This document shows, in pieces, positions 1-9,899 of a stretch of 34,073 nucleotides of DNA. A program made the position numbers and the translations under genes. The stretch's first letter is position 1. The number at the start of each line of letters is the position of its first letter. Origin of the DNA: a virus; IMG/VR virus record IMGVR_UViG_3300031839_000681, positions 1 through 34,073 of that record, one strand, 5' to 3'. The notes beneath the pieces were generated by a model that saw nothing but the letters and a program-made list of their open reading frames with translations, ran no database searches and was not told the DNA's origin.

Positions 1-1276
1 TGAATGTATTTTGTATCGTCTGAGCCTGTTTTGCGTTGCTTAGTCCAGTTAAAGGTATTTCGTTCATTGGGATAACCTCGTGGGCCAAGTGTGTTCTGGG
101 ATCACCCCTTTCTATAACGTCTTGACTGCTTCTTACTACAGCGTATGGATTGCCCGTTTGGTCATATCCAATAGATGTTATGTAGTGTAAGTTTCCTCGC
201 TCATCTCTGTACGATGGTTGAGTTCCCTCAATCTTTGAATGCACTACGAATCCAGCGTTTTCCAAATCTGGCTCTCCTGTTTTGATAACGTTCCCTCTTG
301 GACCAGTTTCCGTAATAGCAGGGGCATATGAAAGATCGCCTGTTGATATACCGTATGTATTTGCGCCCTCTTTCGCTTCGGCTTGACGTCTGGCTATTGA
401 TGCTTGAGCGTTTAACTTTCTTCTATACAAGTTATACTCGCGCTGTTCTTTTTCTTTTGCTGTCTCAATGTCTGTTGCGAGCATATTATTCAAAGACTTA
501 GTTACATACTGGGCATACAAGCCGATGTACTCTTCGCGCTGTGCGTCGTCGAGGTTTCTAATCTTTGATAAATCTTCCATGTTACCAGACAAACCACCGA
601 GTTGATGTAATACGTACGCGATGGCTTGGTCTTCTTCTTCTTGAGACAAAGAGTTTGCTCCGAACCAAGCAGACACAGAATTTGCTACAGCCTCTGGGTC
701 CAATGCGCCTTCACCCGCCATATCATAGAAGTTTTGATAACCTCCAGATGCCTTAAGGTTTTCTAATATCATACCCGCTGCTGCGTTTGGCGCAATCTCT
801 GGGAGCGCAAATCGCCTAAACTCTCCAAGTCGAGGCAGTTGACTCACTGCATTGCCAATCATGTTCAAATCCAAAGGCATTGCTCTGGCCTGCTCCAATT
901 GCTGCATGATAGCGGTGGGGTCATTGTACTGAGTTGGGTCAGCGAGGACAGATGCTTCGAGATTGTTAATGGTCTCAGCGTATGTTAGCGCATCTGCGGC
1001 GTGTTGCTTGTACGTGTTGTATAGTTTCTGTCTACGGGCCTTAGCCTCAAAGGACATATCTCCCTGATCCAGGTCTGCTTCAATAGCGTCCCATTCCATT
1101 TGCAGTTGGTCCTGTAGACCAGACGTAAAAGAACCACGCTCCTGTTGGAACTGGTTGAGGTATGCTAACTTCTTTTCTTCTTCTAATTCCCGGCGAGCCT
1201 TGGCGTTTCTGTATACCGCACCATAGTCAATCACTGGCAATTCGCCTACTGGCATAAATGTAGATGTATCAGCCAT
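1..1276 (-). CDS. virion-associated protein, 3' end outside window (partial)
   Basis: An open frame runs leftward from an ATG at 1276 off the window edge, at least 425 codons with no stop. It shares one base with the stop of the upstream gene (TAATG junction), so the two are probably translationally coupled. The N-terminus begins MADTSTFMPVGELPVIDYGA and is followed by a charged, Gln/Glu/Lys-rich helical stretch (about residues 20-110). A second helical charged segment lies near residues 270-305, and a more mixed region follows. I see no enzymatic motif. It lies downstream of the nozzle protein and next to another Ala/Gln-rich protein. In crAss-like phages this position holds large internal 'cargo' proteins, so virion cargo or ejection protein is my inference; it could be another structural protein. 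Confidence 0.7.
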   Translation of the reverse strand, partial: MADTSTFMPVGELPVIDYGAVYRNAKARRELEEEKKLAYLNQFQQERGSFTSGLQDQLQMEWDAIEADLDQGDMSFEAKARRQKLYNTYKQHAADALTYAETINNLEASVLADPTQYNDPTAIMQQLEQARAMPLDLNMIGNAVSQLPRLGEFRRFALPEIAPNAAAGMILENLKASGGYQNFYDMAGEGALDPEAVANSVSAWFGANSLSQEEEDQAIAYVLHQLGGLSGNMEDLSKIRNLDDAQREEYIGLYAQYVTKSLNNMLATDIETAKEKEQREYNLYRRKLNAQASIARRQAEAKEGANTYGISTGDLSYAPAITETGPRGNVIKTGEPDLENAGFVVHSKIEGTQPSYRDERGNLHYITSIGYDQTGNPYAVVRSSQDVIERGDPRTHLAHEVIPMNEIPLTGLSNAKQAQTIQNTF

Positions 1277-2376
1277 TATTGAAATTGTTCTTTGCTAAGT
1301 AAGTTACGAATGAATTGATGTAATTCGCTGTCACCTTCTTCAGAAAGTTTGCGCATCTCCGCCGCTTGCTCTGGGTTAAATATGTACTCACCGCCTGTCA
1401 TCTCACCAATCTTAGCGCCCTCCTGCATGATGTCAATAGGGTTGTCGTCATGGTCAAACTCTCCTGGTGTTTTCTCTACTGGGTCCTCAACCTCACCGCC
1501 CTGTGCATACCCTGTCTCGAGTATAGACCTTTCGTCTTTAGGTTTGCTTAAATCAAGGTCCATTCCTTGTGTTGCTAATTCAAACGCATTTGCTGCATCT
1601 GCTTCACCAAACGTAAGGCCAGCCATACTGTTGTCACCGGGTAAAGTAGGTGATGATGCTTTGTTTAATTCGTCTTCAAAGAAAATCATTTGGTCCCTTG
1701 GACGTAGCGCCTGGTCAGCCGCAGCGTCTGCTGGTGATTTTACTGCAAGAATAGATTGATTGCTGGGATCAACAACAGGGGTTCCGTCAACCAACTGACT
1801 TGCATTAGGCTTTTTTAAAATACTATCGCTCTCTGGTGTTGGGTCCTCATCCGTTTTCTTTTTGTAGCCACCAGCAATCTCTGCAACACCCGCTAATGAT
1901 TGACCAATACCAGCCATTGTAGTTTTTCTGGCAGCATCTGCAGCACGTGCGAGTCTGTCCATGTTGGCGGTAGCATCAGCACGCTGCGTTCCGAGGGCAG
2001 CACTCTCTTCAGCCCGTCTAATCGCTGCGTTTCTCTGTCCAAATTGGTCTATTGCATTTTGTGACGCTAAGTCTGTTGCTCTAATAAGTCCTGGCGTTGC
2101 TGATACCAGCCCTCTTGAGCCACCTTGTTGAGCGATTTGCTCTGCCGCTGTTGCTTGGGCACGTAGAGTAGAATCAATTGCAGACTGCGCATCGCTTTCC
2201 TGTTGAGCAATTCTTTGTCTTGCCGCCTGTGATCTGATTGGGCCTTCAGCAAGAGCATCTGCTTGAGCCATTTTCTTTTTAGCCTGGTTCTCTTGATAAG
2301 CACCATACGCAGCCGTGCCGAGACCTGCTCCTAAATTCAATAAGCCGCCTACAAAAAATTTCTTACCGTGTTTCAT
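1276..2376 (-). CDS. putative internal virion (cargo) protein
   Basis: Encodes 366 residues. The N-terminus MKHGKKFFVGGLLNLGAGLG has a short Gly/Ala/Leu-rich hydrophobic stretch that could touch a membrane. A long Ala/Gln/Arg-rich helical region follows (about 25-170), then a low-complexity acidic linker. Near the C-terminus a motif around GEMTGGEYIFNPEQ (about residues 324-337) resembles a segment that recurs in phage internal and tape-measure-like proteins. It follows the nozzle gene by 21 nt and overlaps the next gene by one base. A TATTTTTG box lies only 4 nt before its ATG. The role as a cargo or ejection protein is inferred from composition and position; no enzyme motif is visible. Confidence 0.7.
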   Translation of the reverse strand: MKHGKKFFVGGLLNLGAGLGTAAYGAYQENQAKKKMAQADALAEGPIRSQAARQRIAQQESDAQSAIDSTLRAQATAAEQIAQQGGSRGLVSATPGLIRATDLASQNAIDQFGQRNAAIRRAEESAALGTQRADATANMDRLARAADAARKTTMAGIGQSLAGVAEIAGGYKKKTDEDPTPESDSILKKPNASQLVDGTPVVDPSNQSILAVKSPADAAADQALRPRDQMIFFEDELNKASSPTLPGDNSMAGLTFGEADAANAFELATQGMDLDLSKPKDERSILETGYAQGGEVEDPVEKTPGEFDHDDNPIDIMQEGAKIGEMTGGEYIFNPEQAAEMRKLSEEGDSELHQFIRNLLSKEQFQ

Positions 2377-2380
2377 ATTA

Positions 2381-2388
2381 CAAAAATA
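2381..2388 (-). promoter_or_regulatory. TAnnTTTG -7 box before 366-aa virion protein
   Basis: Reads TATTTTTG on the minus strand, with 4 nt between box and ATG. It matches the Bacteroidota sigma-A -7 consensus TAnnTTTG. No clear -33 TTG is seen. The short distance would give a leaderless or nearly leaderless message if it is used. Confidence 0.4.
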
Positions 2389-2397
2389 CTATTTATC

Positions 2398-5300
2398 CTA
2401 TTGTCCCTGCTGGTTGTGCAGGTTACTCTTAGCGTATATAAAGTTTACCGCATACAACTCGTGCGCTGTAGTTGTGGGGTTTACAAGTTTTGCCTTCAAG
2501 TAGTAGTCTCGAATAGCGTCACCCTCAATGGCTGAGTTCGCAATCAAAACTATTTCATCATCTGCTACAAGACCGGTCACTGTGCCGCTACATTCTAATT
2601 TTTTCTCATTGCTAATAGATACAGCGTACACATTAAGCGGTACCAAATTGGTACCACTCACCTTGAATATGGCTGTTGTATTACCTAATGGAAAGCCTAT
2701 ACTGTTGATTGAGTTCTTGAACGTAATGAATGCATCTGTGCCTGTAATTGACGCTACTGTTCCGACTCCGAATACCTCAGACGTTCCGCTAAGGGAACTA
2801 ACATTGGCAGTTGCAGTATAATCGATGTTGTTGCTTGAGTCTTGGTGAATTGGGGCATAATAAAAGTTCTCCTTCTCCTGCCATATCGAGGTTGCGATGG
2901 TACTTGTTTGGTCACTGTTGGTTAGCGTTACTGTCCAGTTATTATTGTTACCCTCCAGGCTCATTGATTCGTATACCTTAACCATAGATGGATTGAAGTT
3001 GGATATACATTCTACAATAGTGTCTCCCGCCACTCCGTAGAAGGTATTGCGTGTGGCATCTGGACTGTGTTCGTATATGTGACCTCGAGAGAAGGTGTAC
3101 AATCTATCCGACAATCCTATAAGTTCTTCCGCTATGTATGAATAACGTGTGCTCCAGTAATTAGACTTCACATCATACGCTATGGTAAACGATCCGAGGG
3201 TAGCGTCTGTGCCGGTAATAGTAAACACCGACTGGCCACTCGCATCTGGAGTTACCTCTTGTGTAAGTTGATTGTATGTTCCTGTGTGGAACGCTTGATA
3301 TGCAGATGAGGTTATAACAATAGGTAATGTTTGCAAAATTCCAGTCACCGTTGGAGAAAGGTCTTCGGCCAAACCCACAATAGGGTTATTGGTCAACTGG
3401 TCGATTAGCATTAACCCCTTACCAGAGTCTTCCCAATCATCTTCAGAACACTCTGCGTTTCTTGCATCTGTGTTCCAGTCAAATGTCAATGAGTTGTCGT
3501 ATACAGCATCAACATTTATGATGGTTCCATCTTCATTTGTTCTTGCGCTACCCGTGGCGTCAGTGCCGCTACAACTGTCACTAATAGTAAGTGTACTGGT
3601 GTATAAGGAGGGTGAACTTATAATGTATTCATAGTTTTCTCTATCAAGTCCTGCTCGGTACAATCGGTTCTTTGCTGTGACAGACGATGAGAACATGAAC
3701 TGCTTAAAGAATGCATCCATTAGTTGCTCACTAATCACTTCAAGACCCGTTTGATAATAGAGTCTAATGACTTTTCCTGCCTTAGCATCTACGAAGAATA
3801 CGTATCCACGATACCAGGCTACAGATTCTGGGTTGTTGTTACAGCCGTACTCCCCTGTGTAATACTTAACCGGCCCAAGAACCATGTTGGTAGCCGTCAA
3901 AGACTCCCCGTCATTCGCTGTTAGTATGTTTCTACTTACAGGTACAATCCCTGCTCTGCGTTCATGAATAATGTATAGGTATTCGTCGTACGGAACAAGC
4001 GACTTTATAGACCCGTAATCGTACGATAAGTCTTTAAAGTTTTGCTGGGTCAGATTGAAAGAAGATAGCCCTAATCTGGTGTTCTCAAAGGAGAATGATT
4101 CCGAATAGGTAATCGAACCATATCTCTTAATTCTTGTGATGTCTGGCAAATACGCCCAACTCTTACCAAGAGATGTGTACCCAGAAGTAAAGAAGTCGCT
4201 GACCCTTGGATCTTCAATGAAGTCTACGATTGCATTCTGTGAATACGCAGCAGACATGTTGCGCCACACATCCGCCTTGGTTGGTGCGCTGGCGTAGAAT
4301 AGTGTACGTAATCTGAAGTAAGAATCACCTTGGTCAAATTGAATAATAGAGTCTGGATTCCTGACCGTCATACTGTATGTGTTCGTAGGAACCCACGTGG
4401 TGTTGTCTTGAGCCTCTCCATAAAACAAGTACGGGTATGTAGTGTCGTCGTTAGGGATAACATTACCTACGATTATCACGTTTCCTCCAGAGGTTTCTAT
4501 TTCATCACCTTTATATACCTTCTTGTTTACCTCTGCTACGACTGAGTTACCCGTTTGGGAACTGACCTTTATTGTTATAGAAGTGCCTGGTCGCTGTGTT
4601 TGGTGTACACGATTAGAGTCAACAGAGAAGTTCTCGCCTATCTCATAGTAGAACGTCTCCTCGAATGCACCAGACTCACGGTATATCTCGATAACACACT
4701 TGTCATTCCAATTGGATATACCCTTCAATATACTATTTGTATTCCAGTACGGAACATTAGTGTCTTCTATTACCAGAAAGTCTCCTGTGGTGTTTTGTAT
4801 AGCGGCTTTTGAACTACGGTCTAAAAGCGGATTAGTTAAAGGGTCTGCAATAAGCGTAACCATTTTGGATACACGCCATGTTGTGGTTTCTTTCTCGTCG
4901 TCACCATACCTAACTATCCTTAGCCTATCCCCTTCGGCAAAACCATAGTTAATCATCGCACCCAACTGATTGTCGTACGAGTTGTTTCTACTCTGTAATG
5001 TACCGAGGGATAGGTATATGTTCTTAGAGGCCCCAAAAGACCCTACAGCGTCATCGTTGAGGGCTACATACGCACCCCCAATACTGTACTGAATTTTATT
5101 AGTTATAGAACCCTGTCCTGCATAGACTATACTGAAGCGCTCTGCCCATGGTGGAGCCTTGTGTCGAATGCGCATAACCATATCTGCATGCCCATCAAGG
5201 CCACTCCTAACGTCCATTGGGCTTGCGTCAAAGTCATCGTTTACTGCGCCTCTGTTGTTGGTGTGTATAACAAATACGTCTTCTGGAATTGGTTGCACAC

Positions 5301-7428
5301 CGCCTGGCCTTCCTTTATCGTCATAATAAAGTAGTCCAAACTCATGGCTTGCTCCAGATTTAAAACACCTGTTCCCGTCCATGTTGTCGTTAGCAATCAT
5401 GAACGAGCCCCCTTGATTAACAAAGGCATTGACTCTCTTGATTACTGGCGCTCTTTTTGTCTGGGGATCGAGAATAAGAACTACATTACCCTCAAGGTTT
5501 ATTACGCCCCCTACAGTTTCGAGATTGTTGTTGTATCCGTCGATGTTATCTTCCAGTATATCAAACTGAGAAACGGTTTCATCTCCATTAAGGATTTCCG
5601 CCTCTCTCGTTCCGAAAACTATTTTATCAAACTTGAAGGTAACCTGGTTTATACCTACGCTGTATCTATCAAAGTTTGATCCGACGGCTACTCTTTTAAT
5701 ACGTGCGTTACCACTGCCCTTAAATGCAGCACTCTCACCAGTAAATGGTGTTTGGCCACCGGTAATCAAATTACTGAAACCTGCTTCTCCATTTTGCGGG
5801 CTGTATTGAATAGGGTACAGTCCTTCCAATGCATTTCTAACAATATTCTTAAGAGCCGTAAGAGTAACTGGATTAGTTGGACTGGCGCTAACGTCTATTA
5901 TTTTACGCACCTGTAGTCCACTGCTGATTACCTTGATTCCTCCTACGATTTTTCGGATAGCAATACTCTTGGTTGTGCTGTCCGAGGTGCCTTTCTGTGC
6001 GGTAAACTGAATAACAGGAGGGCTATTTAAGAATCCGCCCTCAAGGTTCACGGCCGCCTGCTTAATGCTTCCATTGTTCTTCCAACGAATACCCTGTAGA
6101 GACTTTAACTCTTCTGAAAAGAGAGATGATGGAAAAATATCTGGGTCTATACCAGTAAAATTGTAGTCACCGTTATTGCCTTGTTTGTTTGTAATCTTAA
6201 TAGGACCATCGTTCCAAGAGAACGACAATAGTACCTTCGAGTCTTCGGTAATGGTGGCCGGGAAACTACTAAAGTCTAACTTAATTTGGTTGTCGATATC
6301 GCTTTCATCATCATACTTGGTTACAACAATCTCATACGTGTTGGGCTTAGCGTAGTAATTAGGTAAAGTGGTTACGTCTACCTCTATGTTGTCATAACCT
6401 TCAGTATATCCCCCGTAAAATAATCGACCTTGAGATACCGCTTGACTGTCTGCAACCTGTGGAACATTGTCGTAGAACTTGTCCTGTATCGTAGCGGAAA
6501 GCCCAGTGTAGTTCGAGTCATTTCTAAATGCAACTACCTGGTTCCCAGATCCGTGATTGTTGTCTATGGTGTCTATCAAAAAGAATGCAGCGTCCTTATC
6601 CCCAATGCGTCCGTATACATTGATTTTCTCTACATCGAGTTCAGAGTTCTGTACACTGATGTTGATTTGATTGTAGTAGTTTCTTTGACCATAGGTAATA
6701 AACCCGTCCTTTAGTTGAGACTTGGATATGCTTAACTCAGAGTATGGGCTTAATGCGCTTTGTTCTCCGTCGTAGTATTCGTACTGATAAGCAAACTGGA
6801 AGTTCTTCTCAAAGATGTCGTTTTGTGGATACGAGTTGTTTCTTGAAAAGGTTATTGTGGGAGCAGACTGAGGCGGCTGCTTTGCAACAGTGATGTAGTT
6901 TGTACGCTGTTGTATAGTACCTCCTGTAAAGGTATTGGGATAGCCGCCCGCTCCAGAGATGCTCTGCTCTGCTCGTGTAGCATTAATCTTTTTGGGCTCG
7001 TTTACACCGTCGTTAAAGTACAAAAGGATATTTCCGTTAGACAACTTAACGATGTTAGCATACACGAATCCCTCCTTACCAAAGTTTAGTACTTCGTCTT
7101 GATATACGATGTAGGTTTTCTTGGAGTTCTGATCGTATCGAAATATAGTATGGTTGCTTGCGCTGTTCCATACAAAGTAATATATCTGTGCGGCTGCGTC
7201 ATCACCAACACCGCCTATACAGTAGTTCTGTCCAGCAGGCATTGAGCCATTCTCTATGGTTGCTGAACGCTGTATGTTTCCCCATGAGTTCTTTAATACC
7301 AGTGCATCCTCGTTGGCGTCAATGGATACACGAACATTCTGCGCATCTGTCATCTGCGTAGAAGTAACCAAACGCTCATCGTCGTCTTGGTTTAGAGAGC
7401 GGGGAAGTAATTTATCTATTGAAGCCAT
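2398..7428 (-). CDS. giant tail nozzle / tail stabilisation protein (crAss 'muzzle'-like)
   Basis: At 1676 residues this is the largest structural gene here. The N-terminus (MASIDKLLPRSLNQDDDERL, then a segment on variable names and NSWGNIQ) resembles the opening of long beta-rich nozzle proteins of short-tailed phages, in the T7 gp12 / P22 gp10 functional class and the crAss 'muzzle'. The body is Tyr/Asn/Ser/Gly-rich beta sequence with repeated YYDGE- and VYYD-type strands, as expected for a beta-propeller plus appended beta domains. It starts 3 nt after the adaptor gene stop and belongs to the same unit. Expected role: closing the distal end of the short tail and contacting the host surface. 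Identification rests on size, composition and synteny. Confidence 0.7.
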   Translation of the reverse strand: MASIDKLLPRSLNQDDDERLVTSTQMTDAQNVRVSIDANEDALVLKNSWGNIQRSATIENGSMPAGQNYCIGGVGDDAAAQIYYFVWNSASNHTIFRYDQNSKKTYIVYQDEVLNFGKEGFVYANIVKLSNGNILLYFNDGVNEPKKINATRAEQSISGAGGYPNTFTGGTIQQRTNYITVAKQPPQSAPTITFSRNNSYPQNDIFEKNFQFAYQYEYYDGEQSALSPYSELSISKSQLKDGFITYGQRNYYNQINISVQNSELDVEKINVYGRIGDKDAAFFLIDTIDNNHGSGNQVVAFRNDSNYTGLSATIQDKFYDNVPQVADSQAVSQGRLFYGGYTEGYDNIEVDVTTLPNYYAKPNTYEIVVTKYDDESDIDNQIKLDFSSFPATITEDSKVLLSFSWNDGPIKITNKQGNNGDYNFTGIDPDIFPSSLFSEELKSLQGIRWKNNGSIKQAAVNLEGGFLNSPPVIQFTAQKGTSDSTTKSIAIRKIVGGIKVISSGLQVRKIIDVSASPTNPVTLTALKNIVRNALEGLYPIQYSPQNGEAGFSNLITGGQTPFTGESAAFKGSGNARIKRVAVGSNFDRYSVGINQVTFKFDKIVFGTREAEILNGDETVSQFDILEDNIDGYNNNLETVGGVINLEGNVVLILDPQTKRAPVIKRVNAFVNQGGSFMIANDNMDGNRCFKSGASHEFGLLYYDDKGRPGGVQPIPEDVFVIHTNNRGAVNDDFDASPMDVRSGLDGHADMVMRIRHKAPPWAERFSIVYAGQGSITNKIQYSIGGAYVALNDDAVGSFGASKNIYLSLGTLQSRNNSYDNQLGAMINYGFAEGDRLRIVRYGDDEKETTTWRVSKMVTLIADPLTNPLLDRSSKAAIQNTTGDFLVIEDTNVPYWNTNSILKGISNWNDKCVIEIYRESGAFEETFYYEIGENFSVDSNRVHQTQRPGTSITIKVSSQTGNSVVAEVNKKVYKGDEIETSGGNVIIVGNVIPNDDTTYPYLFYGEAQDNTTWVPTNTYSMTVRNPDSIIQFDQGDSYFRLRTLFYASAPTKADVWRNMSAAYSQNAIVDFIEDPRVSDFFTSGYTSLGKSWAYLPDITRIKRYGSITYSESFSFENTRLGLSSFNLTQQNFKDLSYDYGSIKSLVPYDEYLYIIHERRAGIVPVSRNILTANDGESLTATNMVLGPVKYYTGEYGCNNNPESVAWYRGYVFFVDAKAGKVIRLYYQTGLEVISEQLMDAFFKQFMFSSSVTAKNRLYRAGLDRENYEYIISSPSLYTSTLTISDSCSGTDATGSARTNEDGTIINVDAVYDNSLTFDWNTDARNAECSEDDWEDSGKGLMLIDQLTNNPIVGLAEDLSPTVTGILQTLPIVITSSAYQAFHTGTYNQLTQEVTPDASGQSVFTITGTDATLGSFTIAYDVKSNYWSTRYSYIAEELIGLSDRLYTFSRGHIYEHSPDATRNTFYGVAGDTIVECISNFNPSMVKVYESMSLEGNNNNWTVTLTNSDQTSTIATSIWQEKENFYYAPIHQDSSNNIDYTATANVSSLSGTSEVFGVGTVASITGTDAFITFKNSINSIGFPLGNTTAIFKVSGTNLVPLNVYAVSISNEKKLECSGTVTGLVADDEIVLIANSAIEGDAIRDYYLKAKLVNPTTTAHELYAVNFIYAKSNLHNQQGQ

Positions 7429-7431
7429 CTA

Positions 7432-8175
7432 TTATGCTTTAGGGCTTAGTTTGAAGTTTCTTCGGCTTGTGCTCATTGCATCAAACTTGTTGAACGACTT
7501 GAGTCTTGCATTCGCTAAGCGTCTCTCATTATAGTATTCTGCACGTGCACGCTGTTTCTCTGCCATAGGTACACTCGCCTTACGCATGATGGTCTTGTAG
7601 TACATGTATGCTCTAAGTGCCTCCTCTGCATACACAGGTACGCATGGGTTGTCTGACTTCGCTGCGTCCGATATGTATTCAAGGACAACTTGGGTGGTAT
7701 CTGATAACATAGATATCTCGATACGACATTCGTCCCAGTTGATTCTATATTCTCCTGCACCCTGTCCTCCTCCGAGTCCATACAAGCGCCCCATGGTATT
7801 CTCGTATATAAAATTTCTAAACACATACGAGTCAAATCCAAGTAGATAGTCTGGTATAGCATCTGCTGGTTGATCTGGAAGAAGGTTCATGTTCGGGTTT
7901 TCTGCAAACACATACACCAATCCATCATTACCAAGTTGGCCCAACTTAATCATGTCAACAAAATCAGCAGGCAAGTCTACAGTACCAAGAGATTGGTTTA
8001 CATCAAGTAATGTGGTCTTGACATTGTGTACCATATCAAATCCAAACTCACGGATTCCACGAAGCGCATATTGACGAAGCATATAGTCTGATGCGTTCGA
8101 CCCGTAGTCGTCCGAATCAATGCTCATCACGTAATCGTTAATTACTTTATCTACTGTAACGTATGCCTGGCTCAT
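7432..8175 (-). CDS. head-tail adaptor / ring protein (tail tubular gp11-like)
   Basis: Encodes 247 residues. An N-terminal helical region (about 1-50, with DYMLRQYALRGIREFGFD) leads into a beta segment with TVDLPADFVDMIKLGQ, a pattern typical of adaptor proteins of short-tailed phages. The C-terminal part (about 175-230) is helical and basic (YMYYKTIMRKASVPMAEKQR). The start codon shares one base with the upstream ring-protein stop, and the nozzle gene follows after 3 nt. The expected role is a ring between portal and nozzle. The exact ring number relative to crAss-like structures cannot be assigned by eye. Confidence 0.7.
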   Translation of the reverse strand: MSQAYVTVDKVINDYVMSIDSDDYGSNASDYMLRQYALRGIREFGFDMVHNVKTTLLDVNQSLGTVDLPADFVDMIKLGQLGNDGLVYVFAENPNMNLLPDQPADAIPDYLLGFDSYVFRNFIYENTMGRLYGLGGGQGAGEYRINWDECRIEISMLSDTTQVVLEYISDAAKSDNPCVPVYAEEALRAYMYYKTIMRKASVPMAEKQRARAEYYNERRLANARLKSFNKFDAMSTSRRNFKLSPKA

Positions 8176-8927
8176 TATCTACTTTCGTCTTTAGTGGTTT
8201 CGGTTGCGCCATATTGATATACATCATTGTCACGCATGTTGACTCCTGCGAGTGCGCAGATTTCTGCTACGAGGTCTGTGAAGTATTGTTCTGGCAATTC
8301 AAAGTCTACACTGTTTGCGGCGTTGTAGGTTTCTACACCCGCAACAGATGATGTGTAACCAAACACCGGAGACGCTGTTGTCTTTGCTCCTGTATTCGGA
8401 GTAATACCTTGTGGTAGTTTGTAGTATCTCAGATTGATTTTAGCGATGCTTGTGTTTACGTTAGGGAATACCTCTATCTGGTTTCCAATTAACGCAACAG
8501 GAGCGTCGTCAGACGGTGCTGATAAATCGCTGTTGAGTATTCTGTCAATGTGATCTTCGTTGTATACGATTTGTACAAGTGCCTGCTTCTGTACTCCAAG
8601 AATCTTCTTGCCTATTGTGCTGATGGATATCGTGCGAGCAAAGTCACTCGGCTTGTCCACCACACCAGAGGTCAGAGTAAGTTCTACTTTCTTCTTGAGT
8701 GTAGATAGGTCTTCTTCAATTTGCTTTGCACGAGCATACTGACGGGGGCCATCAAACTGCGAACGACGCAAACGGTTGGCTGTCGTCATGTCATCAAACA
8801 AACGATTGAATATGTTCATCTGTGCAACGCCAGCGAACTTGTTGAATATAGCCGGAGTGATGAATCCACGCTGGTCTTTATTCGCTATATCTTTTACTGC
8901 TTTATATACTCTCTCTACACTTGCCAT
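8175..8927 (-). CDS. head-tail connector / ring protein
   Basis: Encodes 250 residues. The N-terminus MASVERVYKAVKDIANKDQRG with a following FNKFAGVAQMNIFNRLFDD segment is typical of connector proteins in Bacteroidota phages. A coiled basic region (about 50-85) precedes a beta domain. The C-terminus carries LPEQYFTDLVAEICALAGVN, a helix seen in many ring proteins. It is the first gene of a unit starting just after a terminator and a TATATTTG box, and it is coupled to the adaptor gene by a TAATG overlap. It probably forms a ring under the portal. Confidence 0.65.
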   Translation of the reverse strand: MASVERVYKAVKDIANKDQRGFITPAIFNKFAGVAQMNIFNRLFDDMTTANRLRRSQFDGPRQYARAKQIEEDLSTLKKKVELTLTSGVVDKPSDFARTISISTIGKKILGVQKQALVQIVYNEDHIDRILNSDLSAPSDDAPVALIGNQIEVFPNVNTSIAKINLRYYKLPQGITPNTGAKTTASPVFGYTSSVAGVETYNAANSVDFELPEQYFTDLVAEICALAGVNMRDNDVYQYGATETTKDESR

Positions 8928-8945
8928 AACGCTTAGGCTTTACAG

Positions 8946-8953
8946 CAAATATA
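8946..8953 (-). promoter_or_regulatory. TAnnTTTG -7 box for connector-nozzle unit
   Basis: TATATTTG on the minus strand, 18 nt before the ATG at 8927 and directly downstream of a terminator. It is therefore well placed to restart transcription for the ring, adaptor, nozzle and cargo genes. The -33 region is occupied by the terminator T-tract and shows no clear TTG. Confidence 0.55.
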
Positions 8954-8958
8954 CGAAT

Positions 8959-8986
8959 AAAAAAGAGGGCCTTACGGGGCCCTCTT
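8959..8986 (-). terminator. rho-independent terminator after 9038-9835 gene
   Basis: A 9-bp perfect stem (8963-8971 with 8978-8986) and 6-nt loop is followed on the minus strand by six T (8964-8959). It lies 51 nt past the stop at 9038. Confidence 0.85.
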
Positions 8987-9037
8987 CCTTGTTAACCGAC
9001 TCTCATTACTATGCCTATGAAACGAGATAAGACAAAC

Positions 9038-9835
9038 TTACGAAAGTTTTTCCAATCGTGAAACGATTTCTTCGTAAACGCTTGCGCCCTTCTCTGTGAG
9101 GCAGAATCGTACCATGATATCAGTAGGGTCCTGGCCTGCAGGAACTGATATGATTAGTCGTCCGCTGTCGAACCAGTATACTCCATCTGGTTTGCCTGCT
9201 AAAATTTGGAAGTCCATCGCTTGAATGACCGCCGAACGAGTCTTCACTCGTGGGTCATCAAACATACCGATAAACTCTTTTGGATTAGCCTTAGCCTCAC
9301 GCAACAACTCACGACGAATCTCAATCATCTTTTGCTCAATATTGATGCCAAGTGCTACGGCTACAGCGAGGATTTCATCAGAGTCCTTAGTACGCACTAA
9401 TGCAACAGCATCGTGTGTCAAGAATTCGTTTTCTACTTCTTGCTCTGAGTCTACACTTCTGTCAACCAATTTAAATACATTGCCCCCATTGGCTGTGTTA
9501 TCTGGATGCACATCTAAGAACGCCATTAGGTTTGGCTGACTCTGAGGAACAGCAAGCAACGAATCTCTAAACATGATATGCTGCCTGCGAGCATTGTTGC
9601 TCTGTTCGTCTTTATAAATACTCGGTTCCCCTGGACAATAACGAATTGCACGAACCGTGTTTGTGTTCTGGTCGTATACTGTTACTTCTGATTTGAGTTT
9701 GAATACAATACCTCCGCCTTGTGGGATTTCGTACACCTTAGAGGTTGGTGCAGAGGCTTCCTTTTTAACAACGCTATATCCCTTTTTGGGTGCGCTTTTC
9801 TTTGCTGCTGGTGCAGCCTTGGTTTCTGTTGCCAT
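9038..9835 (-). CDS. conserved structural-module protein, function unknown
   Basis: Encodes 265 residues. The N-terminal tail is Ala/Lys-rich (MATETKAAPAAKKSAPKKGY) and probably disordered and basic. A beta-type domain follows (about 30-130) with Tyr and Asp, then a charged helical region (about 150-200, KMIEIRRELLREAKANPKEF). The C-terminal domain contains PDGVYWFDSGRLIISVPAG. It sits alone between two strong terminators: one 3' of the capsid gene just upstream and one 3' of itself. No -7 box is obvious in the 64-nt gap before it, so it may depend on read-through from the capsid unit. I do not recognise a named family. Position between capsid and connector genes suggests a virion or assembly protein. 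Confidence 0.7.
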   Translation of the reverse strand: MATETKAAPAAKKSAPKKGYSVVKKEASAPTSKVYEIPQGGGIVFKLKSEVTVYDQNTNTVRAIRYCPGEPSIYKDEQSNNARRQHIMFRDSLLAVPQSQPNLMAFLDVHPDNTANGGNVFKLVDRSVDSEQEVENEFLTHDAVALVRTKDSDEILAVAVALGINIEQKMIEIRRELLREAKANPKEFIGMFDDPRVKTRSAVIQAMDFQILAGKPDGVYWFDSGRLIISVPAGQDPTDIMVRFCLTEKGASVYEEIVSRLEKLS

Positions 9836-9855
9836 TTGAATATAATTAAATAATT

Positions 9856-9885
9856 AAAAAAAGGAGAGGGGCGGCGCCCCCCTCC
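9856..9885 (-). terminator. rho-independent terminator after major capsid gene
   Basis: A GC-rich 10-bp stem (9863-9872 with 9876-9885) with a 3-nt loop is followed on the minus strand by seven T. The single A/C mismatch on the plus strand becomes a U-G wobble in the minus-strand RNA, which supports leftward use. It begins 14 nt past the capsid stop. Confidence 0.9.
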
Positions 9886-9899
9886 GTAGTATATGTCTG

